A stretch of 64,000 nucleotides of DNA from the NCBI GenBank assembly GCA_012932295.1, contig JAAONU010000002.1, positions 37,879,521 to 37,943,520 of the forward strand. Reading direction: 5' to 3'. A program made the position numbers and the translations under genes. Below the pieces are notes generated by a model. That model was not told where the DNA came from, ran no database searches, and saw nothing but the letters and a program-made list of their open reading frames with translations. Shown here one piece after another: positions 9,129 through 20,083 of this stretch; position 1 is the stretch's first letter; each line of letters starts with the position of its first letter. The DNA is from Cyclina sinensis (taxonomy: Eukaryota; Mollusca; Bivalvia; Venerida; Veneridae).

Positions 9129-9161
9129 CTTGCAAAGAAAACAATAAGACATTTTGCCCCA

Positions 9162-10400
9162 TTTCTCAATGTCACAAATTTTGAGATAACAATTGATCAA
9201 CATAATTATACAAAAAACAGAAAACACGTGATAATTTCTAAGATGATTTCAATTTAAAAAGCAATAACTTATCCTATGCAGGAAAAAATGCTTCTTTTAT
9301 GGTAATCAAAATAATAGTAATGAAGAATAATTACAATTTCCTTTATCTTTAATGCCTATATTAAAATAAATGAGCAGACAGAAAGGAAATGTAAACAAAA
9401 AATACTTAGAATCTAGTTTAATGTATTTAAGCTATCATTTTCATATATTTCGAGCATTAAATCTTCATCTTGCAAGTTGCTTATTTTTATTATTTGTGTT
9501 TCTCAGCATTGACTGATACACATGAAACAAAAGAATGACAATCTTCCTTAAATTGGGTTAAGACACAGTGTTTTTAATGTTAATTTGTTATTTGTTTGCA
9601 GCTATGAAAACTAATTTTATGCAACTTCAGAGAAATAAGTAGTTAATAACTATGCTATCAGTCATATGGACAACTGGTACGATAAAAAAACCCTAAATGC
9701 AGACAGAGTTCTTTGTTGTTTTTTTTTGTTCAATGAACACATACTACTTTTGAGCACAGGGACATGGCTCACTGACCAAACGGTAAAATGTTTGGTCAAT
9801 GTGCTGTTGTGTCACTGTGCTTTTGAGGGAAGCAAAATTCAAAACTCACATGGCACAACTGACTGAATTGCAGTTCTCTTCATTCTTTTTCTAAATTAAG
9901 AAAATAAAGTTGTTCCCTCTTCTGTTTTTTATTTCAGAAAATGCAACTTAACCAACGTAATTGGGCCCACAGTCACTTGAAGTTGGGAACTAGTTCCCAT
10001 CTCTGTCTCCCGCTGTCATTATTTCTCGAAAGAATATGTGGCGTCAAGTTAATTTTGAGTGTTCTTATTGAATTTCAAGCTTATTCTTTCACTTAGACAA
10101 ATATTGATGTGTAGAATACACTTGTAATTATCACTTAATTGATAGGCACAACCAACATTTTACAGACCTTTCTTATTATTGAGGAAACCAATGAAAAACT
10201 ATTGACAGTTCTGATACTTTCACTTTCACTTTAACTAGGCTACAATCGGGGATTCCATATTATCATTATGCAGAACTTCACTTCAACTCAATGAACAGTC
10301 TAGCGGATAATTCAATGACTAGCAGAAAAGGCACAAACCTCATGAAATTTCTCCTCCTTTTCGTACAACATAACTTCCGGAATTCCCATTGTCTAAATCT
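9162..10400. other. No feature recognised
   Basis: AT-rich sequence. The 66-codon plus-strand frame at 9666-9866 is rich in Phe, Leu and Cys and has no splice or homology support. No RNA gene or repeat noticed. Confidence 0.5.
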
Positions 10401-10407
10401 CGGCGTT

Positions 10408-10429
10408 TCGATTGGCTGATCTATAAATA
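10408..10429 (+). promoter_or_regulatory. Possible plus-strand promoter (ATTGG and TATAAATA)
   Basis: ATTGG (10410-10414, an inverted CCAAT box) is followed by TATAAATA at 10422-10429. A 42-codon frame starts at ATG 10459, but its product has no signal-peptide character. It could drive the missing first exon of the sushi gene or be chance. Confidence 0.22.
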
Positions 10430-10747
10430 CTTAATCATGTAAATGTTTTTTGCAAAAATGATGCAGTATGTCAAAACAGTCATGTCGACAATATACATTC
10501 AGAACCATGTTGATGGCTCGATATCTCCGTATCTTAAATTTGCAACTGCCAAGATCTTGTTTTGTCTCTGTTATAAACTGTAATTCGCCGAACGATTAAG
10601 TTTGAAGCCTACAAAGAAGGTTGACCTACTTTCTAGTATCGATGCGTGACATTCAGAATAAGCGCTCAAAGACAAAATTGTTTTCATTTCCTTAAACATA
10701 TCTGAAAATAATAATTTGCTTAAAATAAATTTAAAAAGTTCACTTAC

Positions 10748-10781
10748 AATGCTGTTTTATTTTATTAATTATATCCTCCAT
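10748..10781 (-). pseudogene. Possible first coding exon on the minus strand
   Basis: An ATG at 10781 (minus) opens MEDIINKIKQH and reaches a consensus donor GTAAGTG after 34 bases, phase 1. It is placed as a first exon for the FAAP100-like remnant, but no link other than strand and position is visible. Confidence 0.25.
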
Positions 10782-11093
10782 CACAATTCGGCTGCACGAT
10801 CCAAAATGGCCGTAAGCTAAGAAATATGATCCGACATTGCGAAATCAATGCGCGTAATCACTATGTTTCAGTAAAAAGTGTTCGGTTTTTGGTCTCATTT
10901 GAAAATAAAAATGAACACATAATAAAGAACCTTTATCAAAGCTAAACAAAAAGTCCATCATTGATTAACAATTTTCAATATATTTATGAAAAAATTATCG
11001 AACTATTTCGAAGCGTAGGATTACTACTTCTCTGAAATCTAATGTGAAATGTCTCGATTTTCCTGAAAATTTGGCAAGCATAGTTATACCTTT

Positions 11094-11905
11094 GGAGGGC
11101 GAAAGTATTCGCCCCCCAAAAATGTAACGTGTACAGGTTACACCCCTGACTGACAAAGTGGGGAGCATATAGCGTTGCACTTGTCCGTCCGTCCGTCTGT
11201 CCATACGTCTGTCGGTACGTCCTGAAATCTTGTGAACGCAACTCCTCTTAAACCGGATGGCAGATTTTGCTTAAACTTCCAGGGATGAACAACCTTAATG
11301 TGTAGATGGTAGTAAAGGAAGGAATTTTTGCTGCGACCAAATTTAACAGAATTATTGCCCTTTGTTGATTTTTTCACTATATACTATGTAGAAATTTTGT
11401 GAACGCAACTCCTCTTAAACCGGATGGCAGATTTTGCTTAAACTTCCAGGGTTGAACAACCTTAATGTGTAGATGGAAGTAAAGGAAGGAATTTTTGCTG
11501 CGACCAAATTTAACAGAATTATTGCCCTTTGTTGATTTTTTCACTATATACCATATAGAAATTTTGTGAACGCAACTCCTCTTAAACCGGATGGCAGATT
11601 TTGCTTAAACTTCCAGGGATGAACAGCTTTAATGTGTAGATGGTAGTAAAGGAAGGAATTTTTGCTGTGACCGTATTTAACAGAATTATGGCCCTTTGTT
11701 GATTTTTTCACTATATACCATATAAATAATTGAACATATAAATTTTACATTTGTAATTTAATTTAACATGTACATAAGGTTACCTGTAGATCATTTTAGG
11801 TATATGTACAGAAAAAATCTTACATACAGGATATACATGCTCTTGTTTATGAGCACTTACGCATAGTTGGGGCATCCGTGTCCTATGGACACAGTTCTAG
11901 TTTAT
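11094..11905 (+). mobile_element. Bivalve 'GGGGCAT' repeat with 167-bp internal units
   Basis: It starts with GGCGAAAGTATTCGCCCCCC, has a GTCCGTCCGTC tract, and holds three internal units starting GTGAACGCAACTCC at 11232, 11399 and 11566 (period 167). It ends TTGGGGCATCCGTGTCCTAT near 11876-11895. The same end type recurs at 52890. No protein is encoded; it is a nonautonomous element of unknown class. Confidence 0.6.
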
Positions 11906-11977
11906 GTTGGTATCTCTAGAATGTAAAGTAAAAAAAAAAAAAAAAGTACCTTGGCTTACAAGGTTGTTTGATTTCAG

Positions 11978-12163
11978 ATTGTGGACCTCTCTCTATCAGC
12001 ATTGGTAATGGAACAGCTACACAGAATGGTACCAAGTATAGCGATGTCACAGTTTATACATGCAATGAGGGCTACATGATCTCTGTTGGAATAGTGTCTC
12101 GTACAGTAACATGTCAGGTCAATGAAAGCTGGAGTGATTCCATTCCAACATGCATAATAACAG
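11978..12163 (+). CDS. Sushi exon 1
   Basis: Bounded by GATTTCAG and GTTGGT; 186 bases, phase 1 at both ends. It reads DCG, YTC, VTC, ESW and PTC: four cysteines and the conserved Trp of a complement-control (sushi) domain, with three Asn-Gly-Thr or Asn-Glu-Ser sequons. It is the most upstream exon I can place. The phase-1 start requires an earlier exon, presumably with the signal peptide. Confidence 0.88.
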
Positions 12164-12546
12164 GTTGGTTTGTAGCAGCGCAGTTATAATAATGTCACAG
12201 CAACAAATCATAATAGGTCAAGTGACTAATTTCAGGGTTACTTAATTACCCATCCATGGGCTTTATACTGTTTTGCCTTGGCCTTTAAACAAGAAAAATG
12301 ACCAGCTTACTTAATAATGAAATAAAAAGTGATGTGCAAATGAGATAAAATATATAATCTTAAAATTCCAAGTTCAAAATCTTGCTGCTTTTAAAAGTGT
12401 CAGTGCAGCATCCACTGGATTGTCAGTCTATTTTAGTGGTGTGTCTTATACATAAATTGGTTGTATCAGCAGAAAGGAACAGTACTCCCATGCCATCCAA
12501 CGATAAAGCAATTTAATGCCAGTTATGTTTGTAGACTGAACCTGTA

Positions 12547-12784
12547 CCCTTTCCTCCATATATACGCATTTTTACGCATGTGCGACCAGTGTAGATCCAG
12601 ATCAACCGGCACATCTGTGCCATCTGATCAGGATCTGCACTGGTCGCTTTTTGGTCAGATATAACCCAATGTATCAAAAGGCAAACAGTGTAGATCCTGA
12701 TCAGACGGCACGAATATGCAGCCTAGCTGATCTGGATCTACACTGTTCACCCAAGCCATAAAGGTGTATATATGGAGGAAAGGG
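12547..12784. mobile_element. Twin-hairpin MITE
   Basis: Ends CCCTTTCCTCCATATATAC and GTATATATGGAGGAAAGGG are inverted repeats flanked by TA. Inside are two separate imperfect hairpins: ACCAGTGTAGATCCAGATCA with TGATCAGGATCTGCACTGGT, and ACAGTGTAGATCCTGATCAG with CTGATCTGGATCTACACTGT. It is noncoding and sits in the intron between sushi exons 1 and 2; the rest of that intron (12164-13016) shows nothing. Confidence 0.8.
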
Positions 12785-13016
12785 TTAATACTTTACTCAG
12801 TAATGTATTGACCAGTAAAGACCATGATGATCACTCTGCACATCCCTGATCATGAACTTTCTAGAAAAATCTTTATCAGAGAACAGAGGTTATTGTTGTT
12901 GTGTCGGTTTTAGGGGGTTACTTATAATGAACATAACACTTTTGGGAAAGGAAAAGCCTTTGATTTGTTCAGAGAGATTCTACAATAAATTAATTCCTCA
13001 GCTTTGTATTTGACAG

Positions 13017-13193
13017 ATTGTGATTCCCTTGAGGCCCCTGATGATGGTCAGGTGAATACACAGCCTGGAACCTTGTACAAGCAGCTTGCTTCGTATACAT
13101 GTAACCTTGGCTATGATCTTGTAGGCAACAATGTCAGAGAATGCCAGGCAGATGGATTGTGGGATAGCACTGCTCCTAAATGTGAAATCATTG
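13017..13193 (+). CDS. Sushi exon 2
   Basis: Bounded by TTGACAG and GTATGA; 177 bases, phase 1-1. DCDSLEAPDDGQVNTQPGT begins it, with YTC, GNNVREC, LWDS and PKC. It belongs to a subgroup (exons 2, 5, 11, 17) marked by GYDLxGNNVRxC. The following intron to 13687 shows no feature. Confidence 0.93.
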
Positions 13194-13687
13194 GTATGAC
13201 CTGGAGTATGATAATAGTGATTATTATTATTATCAAGTAATCATGTTGTGTTACTAACTCAAGGACTACTGATGAGGCACCATTTTCACATAACATCTTT
13301 ACTCAGCTATAAACTATTCTTGTTGTATACATAAGCTTACCAGTAGGTATTCAGTTTGGTCAACTTCTAATTAAAGGTACTAGTCCAGATATATGCTTGG
13401 ACAGGTCATATGTCTTTTGTAGGATTTGAACCTTTGACCAGCAGCTCCAATGGTAGAAGGTTGATTAAAGATTCCTTCCAAGACAAAAAGTTCTTTTAGA
13501 ATTTTGGAGTTCAGTCAAGTGATACTTAGTAGCATTGTGTAAAGCTTCTATTAATTCTATGACAGTGAAAATATTTAGGCATTCTTTATAATGAACATGT
13601 AAAAGTACTGATGCATAAATTTACTGCTCGACACAATCATACTTCATGCTTGTATGTTTCAAGTTTTTGGGATATATTTCTCAACAG

Positions 13688-13867
13688 ATTGCAAGAACCT
13701 GACTCATCCAAGCAATGGTTTGGTTGATACTTCATCAGGGACAACATTTTTCCAAGTGGCCAGTTACAACTGTAATACCGGCTACGAGATTACAGCTGGT
13801 ACAGCAAGCCGTACATGTCAGCTTGATGGGAAATGGAACGGAACTGAACCTACTTGTTCAAGGAAAA
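13688..13867 (+). CDS. Sushi exon 3
   Basis: Bounded by CTCAACAG and GTGAGC; 180 bases, phase 1-1. DCKNLTHPSNGLVDTSSGT, YNC, SRTC, KWNG and PTC give the full four-cysteine pattern; NLT and NGT are glycosylation sequons. Confidence 0.93.
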
Positions 13868-14139
13868 GTGAGCAAATTTCATTGTAGTGTCATAATAAAT
13901 GGGAATTGTGAAAAGAAAATGTACAGTTGTGCTTTTGAAGTAAAAGCAGGTGGTTTTTTAGCTAATAAAAATCATGATTTTTGGGGGGGTTTTTGATGAA
14001 AAAAAAAATCGAGATTCAAGTTATGTTTGAGTTTCTTAAGTAAACTGTAGGATTGACAGAAACATGTTTGACAACTTCAATATGAATATTATTCCTTAAA
14101 ATTAATGATGTTTCTCATGTGAATTTGTATTTGTTACAG

Positions 14140-14325
14140 ATTGTGGAAGTTTGACAACATCAATCTCAAATGGCAGTGTGGTACAATCTGGGACATTGTA
14201 TGAGGACACATCAGTTTATATATGTGATACAGGGTATTATATCAGAACAGGTGTGGTAAATATGACCATTACATGTACATCCAATGGAACTTGGGATGGA
14301 TCTGTGCCATCCTGCATACCTGTAG
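14140..14325 (+). CDS. Sushi exon 4
   Basis: Bounded by TTGTTACAG and GTAAGT; 186 bases, phase 1-1. Key residues CGSLTTSISNGSV, YIC, ITC, TWDG and PSC. It resembles sushi exon 1 in length and in the GYYIRTG/GYMISVG segment, suggesting duplication. Confidence 0.93.
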
Positions 14326-14341
14326 GTAAGTGAGGACTTCA

Positions 14342-14458
14342 GCTGCATTGTATATCTTGAGCTAGATGGGGATTAAACTGGGATTGTCAAGATTGACAAT
14401 CCGATGCTCTACCGATTGAGCTAACCGGGCCGGCTGCATTGTATTTCTTGAGCTAGAT
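14342..14458 (-). mobile_element. tRNA-like insertion flanked by 26-bp direct repeats
   Basis: GCTGCATTGTATATCTTGAG... at 14342-14367 is repeated with one mismatch at 14433-14458. Between them are 65 bases that, on the minus strand, contain GGTTAGCTCAATCGGTAGAG (A box) and an anticodon-like loop TTGTCAA, but a damaged B box (CAGTTTAATCC). The direct repeats look like a target-site duplication, so this is a retroposed tRNA-like fragment, not a working tRNA. The rest of the intron 14326-14798 is featureless. Confidence 0.75.
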
Positions 14459-14798
14459 TTACAAAAGGTGTGTTGAAGAAGAACGAGATTTCTTTTGATT
14501 TTTTGCCTGCAAAACTAGCACAAAAATAGATTTAAAATGGATCAACTGAGAAGACCAATTTTGAAAGTTTGGAATAGTAAGCTGTCATGATTAAGCAAAG
14601 AAATTTTCTGACTAGTAAAATAAATAGCCCACCATCAAACAGGCTAAGTTTATGAAACAAGAAGATGGTGGTTGTTTTTTTTTTCTTTAGAGAGATTTGT
14701 GATCAGTTGTTCAGAAAACTCCTGCAACATGAGTAAATGACAAAACAGTGGCATTAAACAGAGGAAAAGCATACAACATTCATACTGATTATTTATAG

Positions 14799-14972
14799 AC
14801 TGCAAGGATCTGCCTGCCCCAGATGGAGGTCAGATAGATTATCCTAACACAAACTATGGTACACGAGCTTCCTACACGTGTAATATTGGATATGACCTGA
14901 AAGGAGTGAATGTCAGAACGTGTGGGGAAGATGGAAACTGGGACAGTGCTGAACCTGAATGTCAGATCAAAG
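14799..14972 (+). CDS. Sushi exon 5
   Basis: Bounded by ATTTATAG and GTATGA; 174 bases, phase 1-1. DCKDLPAPDGGQIDYPNTN, then YTC, VRTC, NWDS and PEC. It carries the GYDLKGVNVRTC signature shared with exons 2, 11 and 17. Introns on either side show nothing beyond the tRNA-like insertion upstream. Confidence 0.92.
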
Positions 14973-15323
14973 GTATGAAAGTTGGGAGAAGGTTTGTGTC
15001 AGGTTGATGAACCACAGTAGATGTCAGTAATGGGAGGATATTCTTGGCTTTTTTTTTTCCAGAGCATTATATATAACAGTGCCAACACTGCTGAAGCAGC
15101 TTATTTTTAAAAGTTATGGAGATCAGAGTATAATTTCAGATCAGTATGAAAATTAAGTTTAATTCTTTGTTCTGTGTAAGAAAAAAAAATACTGACAATT
15201 TTTCTGATATATTACAGAGTTATTGTGTCGTGATCAAACAAATATTGCTATCTGTTAGCAAGTTTTTTTAATATTAATCATGTAGCTGTCTGTTCACTGT
15301 TGGAAAAATGTGGATCATTCCAG

Positions 15324-15500
15324 ATTGCCGTCCATTGACTGATCCAGTTAACGGAACTGTGACAGCAAACAAGACAACATACGGGGCGACAGCAGAGTAC
15401 ACATGTGATACTGGTTACTATATTACATCTGGGTCAGCATCACGTACTTGTAGGGCTGATGAATCATGGGATGGTGTGAAACCAATCTGTTCCCTGTATG
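15324..15500 (+). CDS. Sushi exon 6
   Basis: Bounded by CATTCCAG and GTGAGG; 177 bases, phase 1-1. DCRPLTDPVNGTVTANKTT, YTC, SRTC, SWDG and PIC. It belongs to the larger subgroup with TTYGxxAxYTCxTGYY. The intron downstream to 15864 shows no feature. Confidence 0.94.
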
Positions 15501-15864
15501 GTGAGGTCATATGATAATCTTAAAATAGTACCCTTCAGATAGCCAATGCCAGAGTCACAAAACAACAAAATTTTGTGTGTTTGCTCCTCTGTGTTTGAAA
15601 TGTTGAAAATAATCAAACTATTGAAACATCTGCCAAGATAAATGGAATTTGAATCAGTGGTCATGAATTGAGTCATTTTCATGTGACTGCTTTGTAAATC
15701 CTTGGAATTTTATATTTCAGGAAAAAAAAACAAAATTTCCGTATCAGATGTCCTTATATTGATGTTTGAAAGTTACTTAGCATGACAGATTAATAGAAAT
15801 AACCTTTTTAGTTTTATACTGTATATACAGTACCTGTTTGTACTGTTCTTTTTGTACATGTCAG

Positions 15865-16038
15865 ATTGTGAGACACCACCAAGTGGACAATTTGCTTCTG
15901 TATCCTTCACAACAACTACCTATGGGAGTATAGTGTTGTATACATGCCACACAGGGTATTACCATACAGCTGGTAATCTCACTAGGACCTGTGGGGAGGG
16001 AGACTGGAGTGGTATGACACCCATTTGCACAATCAGAG
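15865..16038 (+). CDS. Sushi exon 7
   Basis: Bounded by CATGTCAG and GTAATC; 174 bases, phase 1-1. DCETPPSGQFASVSFTTTT, YTC, TRTC, DWSG and PIC; TTYG subgroup. The intron downstream to 16420 shows no feature. Confidence 0.93.
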
Positions 16039-16420
16039 GTAATCGTGTGTAATACAGGGTTAATTTTTTTACTGGAAATACCCAGGCAAAATAAAGATGT
16101 AGAGTTTAGTTTTTATGACAGATATCTGCAAAATAATATTTTTACATATCTTGTGTTTTAAGATGCATAAATCAAAACTGTGCTTCTGTGTCCTTAATTC
16201 CCTTAGAGAGTAGTTAGAATACACTATAATGCTAGTTTGCCCTTTTGTCAGTCTTATGTGTTAGCTTGCTTTTAAATGTACATGTACAATTAAATTGAAA
16301 AGTTTGTGAAGTTGTGCATTGCCAGTAAGAACTTACTTGTTTACATGTTAAGCAGACACTTAGGTACTAAGAGATTTAGTTACTTACTAATTTCTTACAG
16401 CATTTTTGACATTTTAACAG

Positions 16421-16597
16421 ATTGTGGTAACCTTACTGACCCATTTGGAGGACATGTAAAGTTTACAGCCACAACATACAGTGAGGTAGCCATGTATACA
16501 TGCAGTACGGGTTATTACAACATCAGTGGAGATACTCAGCGAACATGCGAGGCTGGTGGAACTTGGAATGGAACAGAACTTCAGTGTACTATGTATG
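16421..16597 (+). CDS. Sushi exon 8
   Basis: Bounded by TTTTAACAG and GTATGT; 177 bases, phase 1-1. DCGNLTDPFGGHVKFTATT, YTC, QRTC, TWNG and LQC; TTYS variant of the TTYG subgroup. Confidence 0.93.
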
Positions 16598-16871
16598 GTA
16601 TGTAACCATTGTCAGTTCACTTGTATCATGATTGTACATGTCATATGAGGTAGTTGGTTTGGCTCTGAAAGAAAAATTCTAATTTTGACTGAAAGAAATG
16701 GAACAGAAATTTGCCAAATTTGTCCTATATAATGTTGATAAAGCTAGAAAATCATTTTTGTTAAAACATTTGAAATGAAGTATGTTTCCAAGCTTCTCTG
16801 TATAGTCTTAGACAATTACACTAAGTTAGTCATCTGCTGAAGTTATGATGCCACCATTGAAAACTTTTCAG

Positions 16872-17042
16872 ATTGTGATGTTCTAAGTAGTCCAGTGTTT
16901 GGTTCTGTGAACTATACATCAACAACATACGGCTCTGTGGCAACATATTCCTGTGACACTGGTTACTTCACAAATGACAGTGTTCAGTCTACTTGTGGAG
17001 AAGGAATGTGGAATGTTTCAGTACCAACTTGCAATATACATG
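16872..17042 (+). CDS. Sushi exon 9
   Basis: Bounded by CTTTTCAG and GTATGT; 171 bases, phase 1-1, one of the shortest here. DCDVLSSPVFGSVNYTSTT, YSC, QSTC, MWNV and PTC. The loop before the third cysteine is shortened (FTNDSVQSTC). Confidence 0.92.
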
Positions 17043-17295
17043 GTATGTCAATAGTGGACTTTTTTTTTGATCATCTGTTCTATTCAAAAGACCAACTTTG
17101 CCTTTTATGGAATGTAGAAAAATATTTTCAGTCTTTAATTTACTCTTACATGAAATCTTTATGTTGCTCCAGGATGGTATTTGTATTTGCTTCACTTATG
17201 TTATACTTTTGGCAATAGGTGAAACTATTGAACCTGTTGAACCTTATTTTGAATGTTTGAAACAGACCACTTTTTCAGATTTATCTGTCTTGCAG

Positions 17296-17484
17296 AGTGC
17301 AGAAAACTGTCACCAGCTTTTGTATCTGGGTCAGTGGTCATCTCAGGGAGTACCTTTAATGAGACAGCAGTGTACACATGTGATATAGGTTACCTTATCT
17401 CTAATACATCCAGTAATACCAGTACCCTAACATGTGGACCAGAAGGCCTCTGGGATAAGGAGGTACCAACCTGCACTGCTGTTG
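17296..17484 (+). CDS. Sushi exon 10
   Basis: Bounded by TCTTGCAG and GTGAGT; 189 bases, phase 1-1. It opens ECRKLSPAFVSGSVVISGS instead of DCG and continues YTC, LTC, LWDK and PTC. A Ser/Thr/Asn-rich insert (SNTSSNTST) lengthens the loop before the third cysteine. Confidence 0.92.
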
Positions 17485-17969
17485 GTGAGTTAGCTTTCTG
17501 TATTTTGGACAACATGTTACAACCGAATTATTTAAACTGGTATGCTTGAGAATAAGTAAAATCATGCCATGCAGATACATTGTTGAAGACAAGTGAATAT
17601 TGAATAGTTTTCATTTTTGAAAAATAAAATTTTGTACCTGGTTGCCCTATCACTAAAGTTTTGATTGTGGAAACTGCTATATAAAGGATTCTTAAATACC
17701 CCATATACCCCATATATTTTCACTTTGCAGAAACATTGGTAAATACGACTCTCGTTAACAGTCCATTGTAACTGAATGAGAAATACTTACTTATTACTAA
17801 AACTTTGACTGCACAACCTTAATAGGTTATGAAATTTGACTAAGTTGTTAAATGATAATTGTTATTTTCACAAATTTAATCCTAGATGCCATTCATTTTC
17901 CCAGTAAAACAATTTTAATCAGTAGTTGACAACATATTGAGTAATATATCATAATACAATACATTTATT

Positions 17970-18810
17970 GTCGAGCCCGCTTGCGGTGAGCTCGACTTAG
18001 TTGCCACTTTTGGCATATAGTTCGGTGTATGTGTGTCCTTCAGGATTTGTCCGCTCTATATCTTGCTCATTCTTTGAAGGATTACAAAATAATTTGGTAC
18101 AGATGTTTGCCATGATGGGGTTGTGTGTTGCAAACAAAACCAAGGTCCACCACTCAAAGGTCAAGGTCACACTTTGGGGTCAGCGCAAAACCTGTGTCCG
18201 GAGTGTAACTTCTACATGCTTAGAGGGATTTGAATATAACTTGGGACAAATATTTTCCATAGTGAGGCGGAGTGTTGCATGAAAGATTCAGGTGTCTGTG
18301 GCAAAGGTCAGGGTCACACTTAGGGGTCAAAAGTAAAATAACAAAATAAAACATTCATTTGTGAGTTTAACTTCTATATACATGGATGGATTTTAATATA
18401 ACTTAGCACAAATGTTCTCCATGTTGAGTTGAGTTGTCTTGCGCAAAATGAAGGTCAAGGTCACAAGAAGTCAAAGGTCAAATGATAATATTAAAATTCG
18501 TTTGTTGGCACTGTATCTTGCATATGCTTTGAAGTATTATGCTTAGTGGCCAGAGGATTTGAAAAATTGAAGTGTCTGTGCCAAAGGTCAAGGTCACATT
18601 TAGGGGTCAAAGGTCAAATAACAAAATAAAACATTCATTTCAGAGTATAACTTCTATATACATGGATGGATTTTCATATAACTTAGCACAAATTTTCTCC
18701 ATGTTGAGTTGAGTTGTCTGGCGCAAAATGAAGGTCAAGGTCAAGAGAAGTGGGTTTCTGAATTCTGTTGGAAAGCACTTGTACAATTTTTTCCACCAAA
18801 ACTCTGTCAA
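17970..18810. mobile_element. Bivalve repeat with GTCGAG...CTCGAC hairpin and nuclear-receptor-like half-sites
   Basis: It opens with the palindromic GTCGAGCCCGC ... GAGCTCGAC (17970-17996). The body holds two long units with ACTTCTATATACATGGATGG (near 18370 and 18650, offset about 282) and repeated AAGGTCAAGGTCAC. Noncoding. 17485-17969 shows no feature. Confidence 0.6.
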
Positions 18811-18865
18811 ACTATGAGTACTAATAAGGGTAGACCATGAGGAGTATATACAGAGTTAGGGTTAG

Positions 18866-18952
18866 ATGTCCCAAAACATTGGCAAATGTCCCAGAAATTT
18901 GACTTGAAATCCCAAAAATGGCCTGACAAATTATGGCAGGTATTGTAACTCG
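18866..18952. mobile_element. Fragment of the CATACCTGCC-end transposon
   Basis: ATGTCCCAAAACATTGGC ... AATTATGGCAGGTATTG matches in order the last ~85 bases of the element at 49423-50302 (TGTCCCGGAAAATTGGC ... AATTATGGCAGGTATG). Only one end is present. Confidence 0.6.
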
Positions 18953-19410
18953 TTTGAATCCCTCTGAGGGTAAGAGTCTTATGTGGCTTTCCACATTCCA
19001 CACTTTTGGTACAAATACTGGTTTTAACCCAGGAAGCAGACACAGGAGCGGATGTGGTCCAGTGGTAACACGCTGGACTTGTATACCAGGGGTCCCGAGT
19101 TTGATCGCCCCGCTCCTCCACTAAAATTACTAATAGTCTCTCGGATGAGACTTTAAACCTAGGTCCCATGTATCAGTGCTATACACTGAGAATGCAAAAG
19201 AACCAGGGGTGTCTCTGGAATGGGATGCTTTCTGTATCTTGCACTACCCCCATAACATAAAATAACTAATCACTTCAGGGGGCATCGGTCATATGGGCAG
19301 CCGGTACCGACAATAAATCTCAAATAGATAGAGGAAGCAGACACTGAGCACAATTGATAGAAGTTGCATGACCTTGTTTCCCAGTCAGTGTTAAATAAAT
19401 ATGTTTTAAG
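18953..19410 (+). mobile_element. SINE, split by a second SINE
   Basis: CTGGTTTTAACCCAGGAAGCAG at 19018-19039 and TAGAAGTTGCATGACCTTG at 19358-19376 match, in order, the SINE at 63425-63590 (GGTTTCAAACCAGGAAGCAG and TATAAGTTGCAAGAACTTG). The segment in between is a younger insertion, so this element was whole before. Its tRNA-like head is not clear. Confidence 0.6.
19044..19331 (+). mobile_element. Full-length tRNA-derived SINE with 13-bp target duplication
   Basis: AGGAAGCAGACAC occurs at 19031-19043 and 19332-19344, flanking a 288-base insert. The insert begins AGGAGCGGATGTGGTCCAGT with an A-box match (TGGTCCAGTGG), an anticodon-loop-like CTTGTAT and a B-box-like GTTTGATCG, then a ~215-base body. 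The head even keeps a 7-bp acceptor stem (GGAGCGG with CCGCTCC), but T-stem pairing is poor. A young insertion into an older SINE. Confidence 0.75.
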
Positions 19411-19431
19411 AGAACTCTTACATTGTTACAG

Positions 19432-19608
19432 ACTGCGGAGGCTTGGATGATCCAGTTAATGGTGGTGTAGATACAAGTTCTGGCACAGGCTACCTGGATA
19501 TAGCAGCTTATACTTGTAAACATGGTTATAAGTTGATTGAAAAGAACATTAGAACATGTGAGGCTAATGGAAACTGGAGTGGCAGTGCTCCAATATGCAG
19601 GATCTATG
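19432..19608 (+). CDS. Sushi exon 11
   Basis: Bounded by TTGTTACAG and GTAAAG; 177 bases, phase 1-1. DCGGLDDPVNGGVDTSSGT, YTC, IRTC, NWSG and PIC; related to exons 2, 5 and 17 (GYKLIEKNIRTC). The intron downstream to 20083 shows no feature. Confidence 0.94.
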
Positions 19609-20083
19609 GTAAAGATGTTTTAGGATTGATTGCAAAACTAGTATGAATTGAATTCTTGTTCCAGTATGTAGGAAAAGAAGTCGGTCATTGGCAAGTTACA
19701 AAATCATGTTTTGAATCATTTGACCTTTATAAGGTCAAGTGAACAAAGTAACTCATTGTAAAGCTTTGTTACTCTTAACTGATTGAGATCCTAGGTAATT
19801 ATAGCTCTGAATATAACCTGAACTAACACTGTGAGAGAGCTGATATTCCTTGGAGGACAGGGGCTTCTACCATTTTTCACAGGAATAATGGTTAGGTAGT
19901 CTACACAAAGCTAAATCATTTAGAAAAAGTCGTACCTTTAACAATGGAATAGTTGTATAATGTTGAACATAAATTTTTTCCTCCCCTATAAATTGAAAGC
20001 CCTTGCTTTATCAAATAATTGTAAAGTAGAGAAATTTAAATGTTATGAATAAATAGATTCTAAGTACAAATTGTTTATTTCAG

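Larger units (their letters stand above)
8874..9161. repeat. 144-bp perfect tandem duplication
   Basis: The sequence starting GACCACCAACCATCTCACAT at 8874 is repeated at 9018 with no difference that I can see over about 140 bases. Each unit holds one exon candidate of the minus-strand gene with both splice sites. Confidence 0.95.

Noticed and set aside
8870..9184. Plus-strand 104-codon frame with an internal repeat
   Set aside because: It is the shadow of the 144-bp tandem duplication; splice sites and coding-like sequence are on the minus strand.
19044..19120. tRNA gene (anticodon TGT-like) with good acceptor stem
   Set aside because: The T-stem does not pair, an anticodon-stem pair is lost, and the segment is the head of a 288-bp SINE with target duplication.
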